Assembly: GCA_943788345.1 (NCBI GenBank)
Contig: CALSPX010000004.1
Location: 282,861 to 346,860 of the forward strand
Length of the DNA: 64,000 nt
Direction: 5' to 3'
Source of the DNA: Ascidiaceihabitans sp023955215
GTDB lineage: Bacteria; Pseudomonadota; Alphaproteobacteria; Rhodobacterales; Rhodobacteraceae
Positions 50,095-58,311 of this stretch are shown piece by piece. The first letter of the stretch is position 1; each line of letters starts with the position of its first letter. The notes under the pieces are model-generated. The model did no database searches. It worked only from the letters and a program-made list of their open reading frames with translations, and was not told the origin of the DNA. The position numbers and the translations under genes are program-made.

Positions 50095-51594
50095 TTAGCC
50101 AACAGACCCCTCAAGCGAAATTGCGACAAGCGCCTGTGCTTCCATCGCGAATTCCATCGGAAGCGCCTGAAGCACGTCCTTGCAGAACCCGTTGACGACC
50201 AAGGCAACCGCCTCTTCTTCGTCCATCCCGCGTGAGCGGCAATAGAACAGCTGATCGTCATCCACTTTGGACGTTGTGGCTTCGTGCTCAACGCGTGATG
50301 AGTTATTCTTCACCTCGATATACGGCACCGTGTGCGCCCCGCATTTATCACCGATCAACAAGCTGTCGCACTGCGTATAGTTGCGCGATTCCTTGGCTTT
50401 GGGGTGCATCGAAACCAGCCCACGATATGTGTTCTGGGCCTTGCCTGCAGAGATACCTTTGGACACGATGCGCGACTTGGTGCGTTTGCCCAGGTGGATC
50501 ATTTTGGTGCCCGTGTCGGCTTGCTGCATATTGTTCGCGATGGCGATTGAATAAAACTCACCTTGGCTGTCATCGCCCCGCAACACACAGGACGGGTATT
50601 TCCAAGTAACGGCAGAACCAGTTTCAACTTGGGTCCACATCACTTTGGAACGATCGCCGCGGCAATCCGCACGTTTCGTCACGAAGTTATAGATGCCGCC
50701 CTTGCCATTCTCATCCCCTGGGAACCAGTTTTGAACGGTTGAGTATTTGATTTCAGCGTCATCCAACAGAACCAACTCAACAACAGCGGCGTGCAATTGC
50801 GCGATGTCGCGCTGCGGTGCTGTACAGCCCTCAAGGTATGAAACGTATGAACCCTTGTCGGCGATGATCAACGTGCGCTCAAACTGGCCCGTGTTTTCTG
50901 CATTGATGCGGAAATACGTGGACAGCTCCATTGGGCAACGTGTGTTTGGCGGGATGTAGACGAACGACCCATCCGAGAACACTGCAGAGTTCAAAGTGGC
51001 ATAATAATTGTCTGAAACAGGAACAACGGTACCAAGGTACTTTTTAACCAATTCAGGGTAATCTTTGATTGCCTCTGAGATTGAGCAAAAAATCACGCCA
51101 GCCTTCAGCAGCTCGTCCTTAAAGGTCGTCCCCAAAGAAACTGAGTCAAACACCGCATCTACAGCAACCTTACGTTCGCCTTCGGGGGCTTCGACGCCAG
51201 CAAGCAATGCTTGCTCTTTCAAGGGAATGCCTAGCTTTTTGTAGGTTTCCAACAATTTTGGATCAACCTCGTCCAATGACTTTGGCTTCACTTCCATAGA
51301 TTTTGGACGGGCATAATAGTACTGGTCTTGGAAATCGATTTTCGGGTAGTCGACCATCGCCCAATCAGGCTCTTCCAACTTCAACCAACGATCATAAGCG
51401 GCCAAACGCCACTCCAGCATCCACTCAGGTTCTTCATTCTTTTCAGAAATCAAACGCACGATATCTGTGGAAAGACCCTTTGGGGCGTATTCCATTTCAA
51501 TGTCGGTGTTCCAGCCGTGCTTATAAGCTCCACCAACTTCGCGTACTGCGTCGACGGTATCCTGATCGACGCCATCTTTGACCATATTGTCCAT
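50095..51594 (-). CDS. sufB: Fe-S cluster assembly protein SufB
   Basis: The scaffold subunit of SufBC2D, 499 residues. It has the N-terminal helical part and the beta-helix core with SYLEGCTAPQRDIAQLHAAVVELV. SKGISAGKAQNTYRGLV and the C-terminal CDSLLIGDKCGAHTVPYIEVKNNSSRVEHEATTSKVDDDQLFY, with the conserved Cys and Glu used for cluster assembly, follow. It is the third gene of the iscR-led operon, 30 bases after the first cysteine desulfurase. Confidence 0.97.
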   Translation of the reverse strand: MDNMVKDGVDQDTVDAVREVGGAYKHGWNTDIEMEYAPKGLSTDIVRLISEKNEEPEWMLEWRLAAYDRWLKLEEPDWAMVDYPKIDFQDQYYYARPKSMEVKPKSLDEVDPKLLETYKKLGIPLKEQALLAGVEAPEGERKVAVDAVFDSVSLGTTFKDELLKAGVIFCSISEAIKDYPELVKKYLGTVVPVSDNYYATLNSAVFSDGSFVYIPPNTRCPMELSTYFRINAENTGQFERTLIIADKGSYVSYLEGCTAPQRDIAQLHAAVVELVLLDDAEIKYSTVQNWFPGDENGKGGIYNFVTKRADCRGDRSKVMWTQVETGSAVTWKYPSCVLRGDDSQGEFYSIAIANNMQQADTGTKMIHLGKRTKSRIVSKGISAGKAQNTYRGLVSMHPKAKESRNYTQCDSLLIGDKCGAHTVPYIEVKNNSSRVEHEATTSKVDDDQLFYCRSRGMDEEEAVALVVNGFCKDVLQALPMEFAMEAQALVAISLEGSVG

Positions 51595-51624
51595 GCTCAG
51601 ACTTCCTCTTGTTGGCTCACAGCG

Positions 51625-52674
51625 TTACGCCGCGCGTGCCTCATGTTTCTTAAGTTTTTGCGCCCAAACATCGGCAAAGCGCAAAACTTCATCTTCTGTA
51701 TTTGACAACCCCAGCGACACACGGATCGCACAAGCTGCCAACTCATCTTCATAGCCCATCGCCGTCAGGACGCGACTGGCGCGCACCTTGCCCGATGAGC
51801 AGGCAGAGCCTGCAGAAACTGCAAAGCCAGCCAAATCCATTTGCATCACCTGCGTTTCTCCCTTCCACCCTGGTGTCAGGATGCAAGACGTGTTCGGTAA
51901 GCGTTGCTGGTCATTCCCGACAAAAATAGTCTTCTTTGACGCGGTCTCAAGGGCCTTTTCTAGAATATTTCTAAGTTCCGCAACCCGTTCCCATGCGCCA
52001 TTGGCTACATCTTGCCTTGCCGCGACTGCAGCCGCGCCAAATCCAGCGATACCAATAACATTTTCGGTTCCAGAACGACGGCCCATTTCTTGCCCGCCAC
52101 CACGCAAAATCGCCTGTGGATCATCTGCGGTAAAGTTAATCAGCGCCCCAACACCTTTAGGGCCACCCAATTTATGCGCAGACAGGATCATGTAAGACGG
52201 CTTGCCACTTTCATCATATACTACGGGCATCTTCCCCGCGATCTGCGTAATGTCGCACACCACGGCTCCAGATACGCTCGCGTTTGAAACCACTGCTGGC
52301 TTCATCACTCCAGTCTCTGAGTTAGCCGCAGAAATCGCGTGCAACGCACGACCCTCGTTTGCCGCCTCATCCCAAGCTAAAAAACAATCGTGCTCGGTCT
52401 GCAGCGATACAAACTGACCACCATGGCGATCTTTCTGTGCAACCGCCAAAGCAGCCGCCTCCGTCGCTGAACCGGTAAACACAACTTGTGTCGGCAAACA
52501 GCCGACCAACTCAGCAACCTGCACACGGGCACGCTCCACCATCATCTTGGCCGCGCGCCCCTCGGAATGCACAGACGAAGGGTTCCCCACAACATCCATA
52601 GCAGTCACCATCGCCGCGCGCGCCGCATCGCGCAAAGGCGTCGTTGCATTATGATCGAAGTAAACTCGGCTCAC
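51625..52674 (-). CDS. cysteine desulfurase, NifS/IscS-like
   Basis: A 349-residue PLP enzyme of group I: YFDHNATTPLRDAARAAM at the start, PLP Lys in LSAHKLGGPKGVGAL, and the long-loop Cys292 in SAGSACSSGKVRASRVL. This differs from SufS at the other end of the operon, so the operon carries two desulfurases of different groups. It may deliver sulfur to other acceptors such as tRNA modification, or be an alternative donor. At under 370 residues it is short for IscS. It lies between iscR (76 bases upstream) and sufB. Confidence 0.93.
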   Translation of the reverse strand: MSRVYFDHNATTPLRDAARAAMVTAMDVVGNPSSVHSEGRAAKMMVERARVQVAELVGCLPTQVVFTGSATEAAALAVAQKDRHGGQFVSLQTEHDCFLAWDEAANEGRALHAISAANSETGVMKPAVVSNASVSGAVVCDITQIAGKMPVVYDESGKPSYMILSAHKLGGPKGVGALINFTADDPQAILRGGGQEMGRRSGTENVIGIAGFGAAAVAARQDVANGAWERVAELRNILEKALETASKKTIFVGNDQQRLPNTSCILTPGWKGETQVMQMDLAGFAVSAGSACSSGKVRASRVLTAMGYEDELAACAIRVSLGLSNTEDEVLRFADVWAQKLKKHEARAA

Positions 52675-52750
52675 GACACATCCATCTTCATCTTACAAAA
52701 CAAACTCCGGGGGAGTCCGCAGGACGGGGGCTGGCCCCCTTTTCAACTTG

Positions 52751-53209
52751 TCAAACATCCACAACATCAAACAGATTTGGGACAGCAGGGCACGGTGCCA
52801 ACTCATTGGAAATCACATCCGACAGCCGCGTTTGGTGCAAATACACATAAACATTCGCGCTTAGGCCTTCCCACAACCGATTGGTCAAAGACTGCGCACG
52901 TGAACCCGAAGCACCGCCAGATGCACCAGCCCCTTTGTGCATTGCATCGACGGATTCATCTACAGCAGACAGAATATCCACAACCCGAATTTCGGACGGC
53001 GAACGGGCCAGACGGTAACCGCCACCCGGGCCACGCACAGACGAAACCAATTCAGAGCGGCGCAACTTCACGAACAATTGTTCAAGGTATGGTAGTGAGA
53101 TACTCTGACGTTCAGCGATATCGCCAAGGCTCACCAGATTCCCCTCAGGCTGCAACGCGATGTCAGCCAACGCGACCATTGCATAGCGTCCTTTCGTCGA
53201 CAGTTTCAT
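52751..53209 (-). CDS. iscR: Rrf2-family regulator IscR without the usual cluster ligands
   Basis: A 152-residue winged-helix regulator: MKLSTKGRYAMVALADIAL, LPYLEQLFVKLRRSELVSSVRGPGGGYRLAR, DILSAVDESVDA. In E. coli IscR the cluster is held by Cys92, Cys98, Cys104 and His107. Here the matching segment HKGAGASGGASGSRAQSLTN has Ala/Ser/Asn instead, and the only Cys is Cys140 near the C-terminus. Rhodobacter IscR is known to be atypical in the same way. The start at 53209 is the family standard; an ORF to 53353 was rejected. It heads the suf operon and likely represses it when iron or clusters suffice. A TTAGAA/TTCTAA site lies 93 bases upstream. Confidence 0.93.
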   Translation of the reverse strand: MKLSTKGRYAMVALADIALQPEGNLVSLGDIAERQSISLPYLEQLFVKLRRSELVSSVRGPGGGYRLARSPSEIRVVDILSAVDESVDAMHKGAGASGGASGSRAQSLTNRLWEGLSANVYVYLHQTRLSDVISNELAPCPAVPNLFDVVDV

Positions 53210-53301
53210 CGCAAAATCCCTTGCTTTCGCTAGATTTGATTGACGTTTCACACACAACGCCATACATCGCAACAAACGCGCAAGCCCTGCGCGCATGTAA
53301 T

Positions 53302-53316
53302 TTAGAAACGTTCTAA
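53302..53316. promoter_or_regulatory. inverted repeat TTAGAA-ACG-TTCTAA, candidate IscR / Iron-Rhodo box
   Basis: A perfect 6-base inverted repeat with a 3-base spacer in the gap between iscR and the divergent hydrolase gene. From memory it resembles the palindrome reported before Rhodobacterales iron genes and bound by IscR. That match was not checked against a matrix. Confidence 0.6.
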
Positions 53317-53382
53317 GGTAACCGGTTATATTCGTCAAGAATTGAACCACCACCCGTTGAACTCAAAAATGCAAGGACGCTC

Positions 53383-54036
53383 ATGCCCGAGGTCATTTTC
53401 CCTGGACCCGAAGGCCGCCTTGAAGGCCGCTATCACCCTCAAAAAGAACGTGACGCACCGATCGCGATCGTTTTGCACCCACACCCGCAATTTGGCGGCA
53501 CTATGAACCACAAGGTTGTGCATTCCCTGCATTATGCCTTCTACAACATGGGGTTCACGGTCCTTCGCTTCAACTTCCGCGGTGTTGGTCGTTCGCAAGG
53601 CGAATACGATCAAGGCATTGGCGAATTATCTGATGCGGCGTCTGCGCTGGATTACCTTCAGTCGATGAACAACAACTCCAAGCATTGCTGGGTTGCTGGT
53701 TTCTCGTTTGGCGCTTGGATTGGCATGCAATTGCTGATGCGTCGCCCCGAAATCACTGGTTTCATCTCGGTTGCGCCACCTGCGAACATGTATGACTTCT
53801 CGTTCCTTGCACCCTGCCCGTCTTCTGGCTTGGTCATCAACGGTACGGCTGACCGCGTGGCACCGCCTGCAGACACTCACACCCTTGTTGGGAAGTTGCA
53901 TGAGCAAAAAGGTATCACTGTCACACATACCGAAGTTGAAGGTGCTGGTCACTTCTTTGAAGAACCGCACCTGGACACGATGATCGGTCACACTACTGAT
54001 TACGTGAAGCGCCGTTTGACTGAGAACACCCGCTAA
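53383..54036 (+). CDS. alpha/beta hydrolase
   Basis: A 217-residue protein of the alpha/beta-hydrolase fold close to the dienelactone-hydrolase/YsgA-like group. HPHPQFGGTMNHKVVHSL is the oxyanion region. FNFRGVGRSQGEYDQG and the nucleophile elbow GFSFGAWIG follow. INGTADRVAPP carries the Asp and GAGHFF the His. Substrate unknown. It is divergent from iscR, and the candidate Iron-Rhodo box lies 67 bases upstream of its start. Its TAA stop overlaps the start of the next small gene (TAATG). Confidence 0.88.
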   Translation: MPEVIFPGPEGRLEGRYHPQKERDAPIAIVLHPHPQFGGTMNHKVVHSLHYAFYNMGFTVLRFNFRGVGRSQGEYDQGIGELSDAASALDYLQSMNNNSKHCWVAGFSFGAWIGMQLLMRRPEITGFISVAPPANMYDFSFLAPCPSSGLVINGTADRVAPPADTHTLVGKLHEQKGITVTHTEVEGAGHFFEEPHLDTMIGHTTDYVKRRLTENTR

Positions 54037-54272
54037 TGAGTGACCCAGCCGTAACAGAAATGGCCAACAAACTGGCTGTTGAATGTCTAGCCGTCCAAAA
54101 AGAGGTTGGCGACGACCGTCTGTTTATGAAGGTTGGTGAAGTTTTAGGCGCATCCAGCCAAACGCTGGAAGAAGCATTTTTGACGGCCATCCGTACGCGG
54201 ATGGCCGAAATTCAAGGGCGCGACTTCTTAGTAAAACAAATCAAGGCGCACCGCGCCAACAAAGCTGAATAA
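54036..54272 (+). CDS. small hypothetical protein
   Basis: A 78-residue acidic, probably helical cytoplasmic protein (MSDPAVTEMANKLAVECLAV at the start, EEAFLTAIRTRMAEIQGRDFL in the second half). I do not recognise a domain. The overlapping TAATG junction with the hydrolase gene and the HD-protein gene 19 bases downstream support real translation. Confidence 0.65.
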   Translation: MSDPAVTEMANKLAVECLAVQKEVGDDRLFMKVGEVLGASSQTLEEAFLTAIRTRMAEIQGRDFLVKQIKAHRANKAE

Positions 54273-54291
54273 GTTAGGCGGGCACATACAA

Positions 54292-54873
54292 ATGACAGCC
54301 CGCCTAGACCAGCAGATCGCCTTTCTTAATGAGGCGGACAAACTCAAATCCATTGATCGCGCAACTGTACTTGCAGACCGCTCGCGTCCTGAAAACAGTG
54401 CCGAGCATTCATGGCACCTGACGCTATATGCGCTGGTGCTGTCTGATCAGGCAAAATCAGGCGTTGATATCTCTCGCGTTATCAAGATGCTGATCCTACA
54501 TGATTTGGTTGAGATCGACGCCGGTGACAATCCTATCTTTGACGAAGTCGATGTGGCCGCAATGGAAGCCGCCGAACAAGTCGCCGCAGATCGCATATTT
54601 GGATTACTTCCCAATGACCTGCGCGATGAACTTCGTGCTATTTGGGAAGAATTCGAGGCCGCAGAAACAGATGATGCACAATTCGCAAAATCATTGGATC
54701 GCTTCCAACCCCCAATGCTGAACCTCGCAGCCGGTGGTGGCAGCTGGACAGACTACAACGTCACCGAACAAATGATCGAAGATCGCGTTGGGTCAAAGAT
54801 CAAGATCGGTGCGCCAGCTCTTTGGGATTATGCACGCGCTAAAATATCTGCCTTCTTTAAGGCTGCCAACTGA
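54292..54873 (+). CDS. HD-domain phosphohydrolase (YfbR/5'-nucleotidase-like)
   Basis: A 193-residue protein with the HD metal site: His in SAEHSWHLTLYALVLSD, the HD pair in LILHDLVEIDAGD and a later Asp in KSLDRFQP. This is the pattern of YfbR-type deoxyribonucleoside 5'-monophosphatases and the HDDC2 family. Nucleotide dephosphorylation is the likely job; the exact substrate is not readable. It is the third gene of a short plus-strand unit and ends head-on against the DUF6356 gene with no gap. Confidence 0.85.
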   Translation: MTARLDQQIAFLNEADKLKSIDRATVLADRSRPENSAEHSWHLTLYALVLSDQAKSGVDISRVIKMLILHDLVEIDAGDNPIFDEVDVAAMEAAEQVAADRIFGLLPNDLRDELRAIWEEFEAAETDDAQFAKSLDRFQPPMLNLAAGGGSWTDYNVTEQMIEDRVGSKIKIGAPALWDYARAKISAFFKAAN

Positions 54874-55074
54874 TCAACGGTTGTGAATTTTATCATGCAT
54901 TTGCGTGATCATCTGGCTTGCAGTCTTTTCAAACAAACATGGGATCATCGCGTGCACCAGCGCCGCTAGTCCTGCCCCCAATAAACGCAGCGCAAAGCCA
55001 CCTGCAAACAACAGGTGCTCAAAATAGCTCTCATCGACGCTGCGCGGGTGATCCAAGAACAAGCGACCAAACAT
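54874..55074 (-). CDS. DUF6356-type small membrane protein
   Basis: A 66-residue protein with the conserved look of a small alphaproteobacterial family I recall as DUF6356: LFLDHPRSVDESYFEHLLFA at 5-24, a hydrophobic stretch ALRLLGAGLAALVHAMIPCLF, and TAS..ITQMHDKI at the end. One membrane-associated helix is likely. Function unknown. Its stop abuts the stop of the HD-protein gene. Confidence 0.7.
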   Translation of the reverse strand: MFGRLFLDHPRSVDESYFEHLLFAGGFALRLLGAGLAALVHAMIPCLFEKTASQMITQMHDKIHNR

Positions 55075-55191
55075 AATCCATCTCCTAATATTGTGTTAAG
55101 GTCTTTATCGCAGACATCTTTTTACTATCGGTCCCAAAATGCACGCATTCTAAGCGTTGCGTTGGGATATTATCCCGACTATTGATGCCAT

Positions 55192-55650
55192 ATGGATAAA
55201 TTGGACGAACTTGACCGTAAAATACTTAACGCTCTACAAGCAGATGCCGCAATTTCGCTTGATCAGCTGGGCGAAACCATCGGTCTGTCGCGCAACGCTT
55301 GCTGGCGCCGCGTTAAGGCGATGGAAACATTGGGTATTATTACCAAACGCGTGGCGCTGATTGACCCCATTAAGGTCGATCTTGGCCTGATGGTGTTTAT
55401 GCAGGTACGCACCAACAGCCACGATCCTAAATGGCAGCAAGATTTCTCAAACGCAACAAACGCGATTTCGGGCATTCTAAGCGTCTATCGCATGACTGGG
55501 GACCTTGATTACCTGATCCGTGCGCGCGTGAGTGACATGGCCGATTATGACCGCCTGTATCAACAATTGATCACGCGCCTCCCCATTGCAGACATTGCCG
55601 CCAGTTTTGTGATGGAAGAAATTAAAGACAGCACCGCTTTGACGCTTTGA
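55192..55650 (+). CDS. Lrp/AsnC family transcriptional regulator
   Basis: A 152-residue regulator with an N-terminal helix-turn-helix (LDELDRKILNALQADAAISLDQLGETIGLSRNACWRRVKAME, about residues 4-45). A C-terminal RAM domain senses amino acids (GILSVYRMTGDLDYLIRARV). The local target could be the small multidrug-resistance gene 57 bases downstream, but such regulators often act elsewhere. Confidence 0.92.
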   Translation: MDKLDELDRKILNALQADAAISLDQLGETIGLSRNACWRRVKAMETLGIITKRVALIDPIKVDLGLMVFMQVRTNSHDPKWQQDFSNATNAISGILSVYRMTGDLDYLIRARVSDMADYDRLYQQLITRLPIADIAASFVMEEIKDSTALTL

Positions 55651-55707
55651 GGTAGACGGCACCAAAGTGCTGGGCCACAGTACTTCAAATGCTCCGAAAG
55701 GCCATTA

Positions 55708-56037
55708 ATGCAGTATATCATCCTATTTGTCGCAGTTGTGATGGAAACTATTGGCACGACGGCCCTTCAATCCAGCCAGCAGTTCACACGTCTTTGGCCA
55801 ACCCTCATAGCAATTGTTGCTTATATGGGGGCGTTCTATTTTCTAGGATTAACACTTAAATACATGCCCGTAGGGATTGTATACGCATTGTGGTCTGGCC
55901 TTGGGATTGTGACCATCACGATCATCGGCTTTGTGATCTTCGGACAGCGCTTGGATGCAGCCGCGATTGCTGGGTTAACCCTCATTATTGCTGGCATTGT
56001 CGTCATTCAGATGTTTTCCAACACCACTAGCCACTAG
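55708..56037 (+). CDS. SMR-family multidrug/cation efflux protein
   Basis: A 109-residue four-helix transporter of the small multidrug resistance family. The essential Glu is Glu13 in VVMETIGTTAL, matching Glu14 of EmrE. The segment MPVGIVYALWSGLGIVTITIIGFVIFGQRLD is the family signature. It exchanges protons for lipophilic cations or guanidinium-type substrates as a dimer in the inner membrane. It may be co-transcribed with the Lrp-type regulator. Confidence 0.93.
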   Translation: MQYIILFVAVVMETIGTTALQSSQQFTRLWPTLIAIVAYMGAFYFLGLTLKYMPVGIVYALWSGLGIVTITIIGFVIFGQRLDAAAIAGLTLIIAGIVVIQMFSNTTSH

Positions 56038-56110
56038 GGATACGCATTTCCCCCTAGCTTTCTGCGCCGTGGCACGTTAAGCGCCCCCAAACGCACGAGA
56101 GGCTAGAAAT

Positions 56111-57928
56111 ATGGACATTCGCAATATCGCGATTATCGCACACGTTGACCACGGCAAAACGACGCTTGTTGACGAACTGTTGAAACAATCCGGTACGTAC
56201 CGTGAAAACCAAGCGACGACTGAGCGCGCTATGGACAGCAACGACCTAGAGCGCGAGCGCGGCATTACTATTTTTGCCAAGCCGACTTCGGTTGAGTGGA
56301 AAGGCACACGTATCAATATCGTTGATACGCCAGGCCACGCTGACTTTGGTGGCGAAGTAGAACGTATTCTGTCCATGGTTGACGGTGTTGTTTTGTTGGT
56401 AGATGCGGCTGAAGGCCCAATGCCACAAACAAAGTTTGTGACGTCCAAAGCATTGAAATTGGGCCTACGTCCAATCGTTGTTGTGAACAAAGTAGACAAA
56501 TCAGACGCTGAGCCTGATCGCGCCTTGAACGAATGTTTCGATCTGTTCGCCAACTTGGACGCAACAGACGACCAACTTGATTTCCCAACAATGTATGCTT
56601 CTGGCCGTAATGGTTGGGCTGACATGGAGTTGGACGGCAAACGTGACGGTCTGGACGCATTGTTCGACTTGGTTCTTGAGCACGTTCCATCCCCTGCACA
56701 GCTTACTGAATCAGAAAAACCATTCACAATGCTGGCCACGACACTTGGCGGTGACCCATTCTTGGGCCGCTTGCTAACAGGTCGCGTTGAGACAGGTACA
56801 TTGAAAGCCGGTCAATCTATCAAAGCTATGTCACGCGATGGCACTTTGATTGAAAACTTCCGTTGCACAAAAATCTTGGGCTTCCGTGGCCTTGAGCAAA
56901 CTGCGATCGACGTTGCTGAAGCTGGCGATATCGTTTCCATCGCAGGCATGACCAAAGCAACCGTTGCGGACACATTGGCAGACACGTCTGTGAATGAAGC
57001 GATTGAAGCACAGCCTATCGATCCACCAACCATTACGGTGACGTTCGGAATCAACGACTCCCCACTTGCGGGTCGCGACGGTAAAAAAGTTCAATCACGC
57101 GTCATCCGTGACCGCCTGATGAAAGAAGCAGAATCAAACGTGGCTGTTAAAATCAGCGACACACCAGGTGGTGACGCGTTTGAAGTTGCGGGTCGTGGCG
57201 AATTGCAGATGGGTGTTTTGATTGAAAACATGCGTCGCGAAGGCTTTGAGCTTTCGATCTCGCGTCCACAGGTTTTGTTCCAAGAAATCGATGGCGTCCG
57301 CATGGAGCCAATCGAGGAAGCAACAATCGACGTTGATGACGAATACTCCGGCGCTGTGATCGAAAAGATCACTGGTGTGCGCAAAGGTGAATTGGTTGAG
57401 ATGAAACCAGCCGGTGCAGGCAAAACCCGCATCGTGGCTCACGTTCCATCACGTGGCCTTATCGGCTATCACGGCGAGTTCCTAACAGACACACGCGGTA
57501 CTGGCGTTATGAACCGTGTATTCCACGCATGGGCACCACACAAAGGTGCTATCCCTGGTCGTCGCCAAGGCGTTCTTATCTCAATGGAAAACGGCACAGC
57601 AGTGGCGTTCGCATTGTGGAACTTGGAAGATCGCGGCAAGATGATGATCGGCCCACAAACAGAAGTTTACACAGGCATGATCATTGGTCAGCACAGCCGT
57701 GAAAACGATCTGGAAGTGAACCCGCTTAAAGGTAAGAAACTGACCAACGTTCGTGCGTCCGGTACAGATGAAGCCGTTAAGTTGACTACGCCAATCACAT
57801 TGTCACTCGAAGAGGCTATCGCCTACATCGACAACGATGAGTTGGTTGAAGTTACGCCAAACAACATTCGGATGCGTAAGCGTTACTTGGATCCGAACGA
57901 GCGTAAGCGCATGGCAAAAGCTGGTTAA
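56111..57928 (+). CDS. typA: translational GTPase TypA/BipA
   Basis: A ribosome-binding GTPase of 605 residues, involved in stress and cold adaptation and 50S assembly. G1 is AHVDHGKTT at 10-18, G2 lies in the RERGITI region and G3 is DTPGHADFGG. G4 is NKVDKSDA. The EF-G-like domains II, III and V follow with the C-terminal TypA-specific domain (KSRENDLEVNP-type region, then NIRMRKRYLDPNERKR). It is a single gene with a strong terminator. Confidence 0.98.
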   Translation: MDIRNIAIIAHVDHGKTTLVDELLKQSGTYRENQATTERAMDSNDLERERGITIFAKPTSVEWKGTRINIVDTPGHADFGGEVERILSMVDGVVLLVDAAEGPMPQTKFVTSKALKLGLRPIVVVNKVDKSDAEPDRALNECFDLFANLDATDDQLDFPTMYASGRNGWADMELDGKRDGLDALFDLVLEHVPSPAQLTESEKPFTMLATTLGGDPFLGRLLTGRVETGTLKAGQSIKAMSRDGTLIENFRCTKILGFRGLEQTAIDVAEAGDIVSIAGMTKATVADTLADTSVNEAIEAQPIDPPTITVTFGINDSPLAGRDGKKVQSRVIRDRLMKEAESNVAVKISDTPGGDAFEVAGRGELQMGVLIENMRREGFELSISRPQVLFQEIDGVRMEPIEEATIDVDDEYSGAVIEKITGVRKGELVEMKPAGAGKTRIVAHVPSRGLIGYHGEFLTDTRGTGVMNRVFHAWAPHKGAIPGRRQGVLISMENGTAVAFALWNLEDRGKMMIGPQTEVYTGMIIGQHSRENDLEVNPLKGKKLTNVRASGTDEAVKLTTPITLSLEEAIAYIDNDELVEVTPNNIRMRKRYLDPNERKRMAKAG

Positions 57929-57983
57929 ATTTAATTTGGAAGTTGGGGTGAATATGTCCCAACCTTCAACCGCTTAACGAATT

Positions 57984-58018
57984 AGGGCGCTCCAAATTGG
58001 AGCGCCCTTTCTTTTTTC
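57984..58018 (+). terminator. Rho-independent terminator of typA
   Basis: AGGGCGCTCCA and its exact complement (11 bp) around a 3-base loop, followed by TTTCTTTTTTC. The inverted stem may also stop the convergent DUF1330 gene. Confidence 0.93.
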
Positions 58019-58306
58019 TTATTCAGTTGTTTCGATAATCATCAGCTCTCGCTCTGATGCGTCTCGCGCGAACTCTAGGGCGGCTTGATATGTATCTGAG
58101 TGATAACATTTCTCAGCTGTTTCAACGTCTGGGAACCTTGCCACCACATTGCGTGGACGTTCTTTGCCCTCTAGCTGAACAAAGCGGCCCGCACGCGCGA
58201 TGAATTCACCGCCGTGCTCTGCAATGGCAACCGTCGCGCCAGCAGCGTATTTCTTATACGCCTCTTCATCGGTGACGGTGACGTGTGCGATCCAAAGTGC
58301 GCCCAT
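58019..58306 (-). CDS. DUF1330 family protein
   Basis: A 95-residue protein of the DUF1330 (ferredoxin-like, dimeric alpha-beta barrel) family: ALWIAHVTVTDEEAYKKYAAGA at the start, GGEFIARAGRFVQLEGKERPRNVVARFPD in the centre, and the SDTYQAALEFARDASERELMII end. No enzyme activity is established for the family. It follows alaS by five bases and may be co-transcribed with it. Confidence 0.88.
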   Translation of the reverse strand: MGALWIAHVTVTDEEAYKKYAAGATVAIAEHGGEFIARAGRFVQLEGKERPRNVVARFPDVETAEKCYHSDTYQAALEFARDASERELMIIETTE

Positions 58307-58311
58307 GATAC

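Noticed and set aside
52486..53316. 276-codon plus-strand open frame across the desulfurase and iscR genes
   Set aside because: Antisense to two clear genes, low-complexity His/Gln/Arg-rich translation, no domain.
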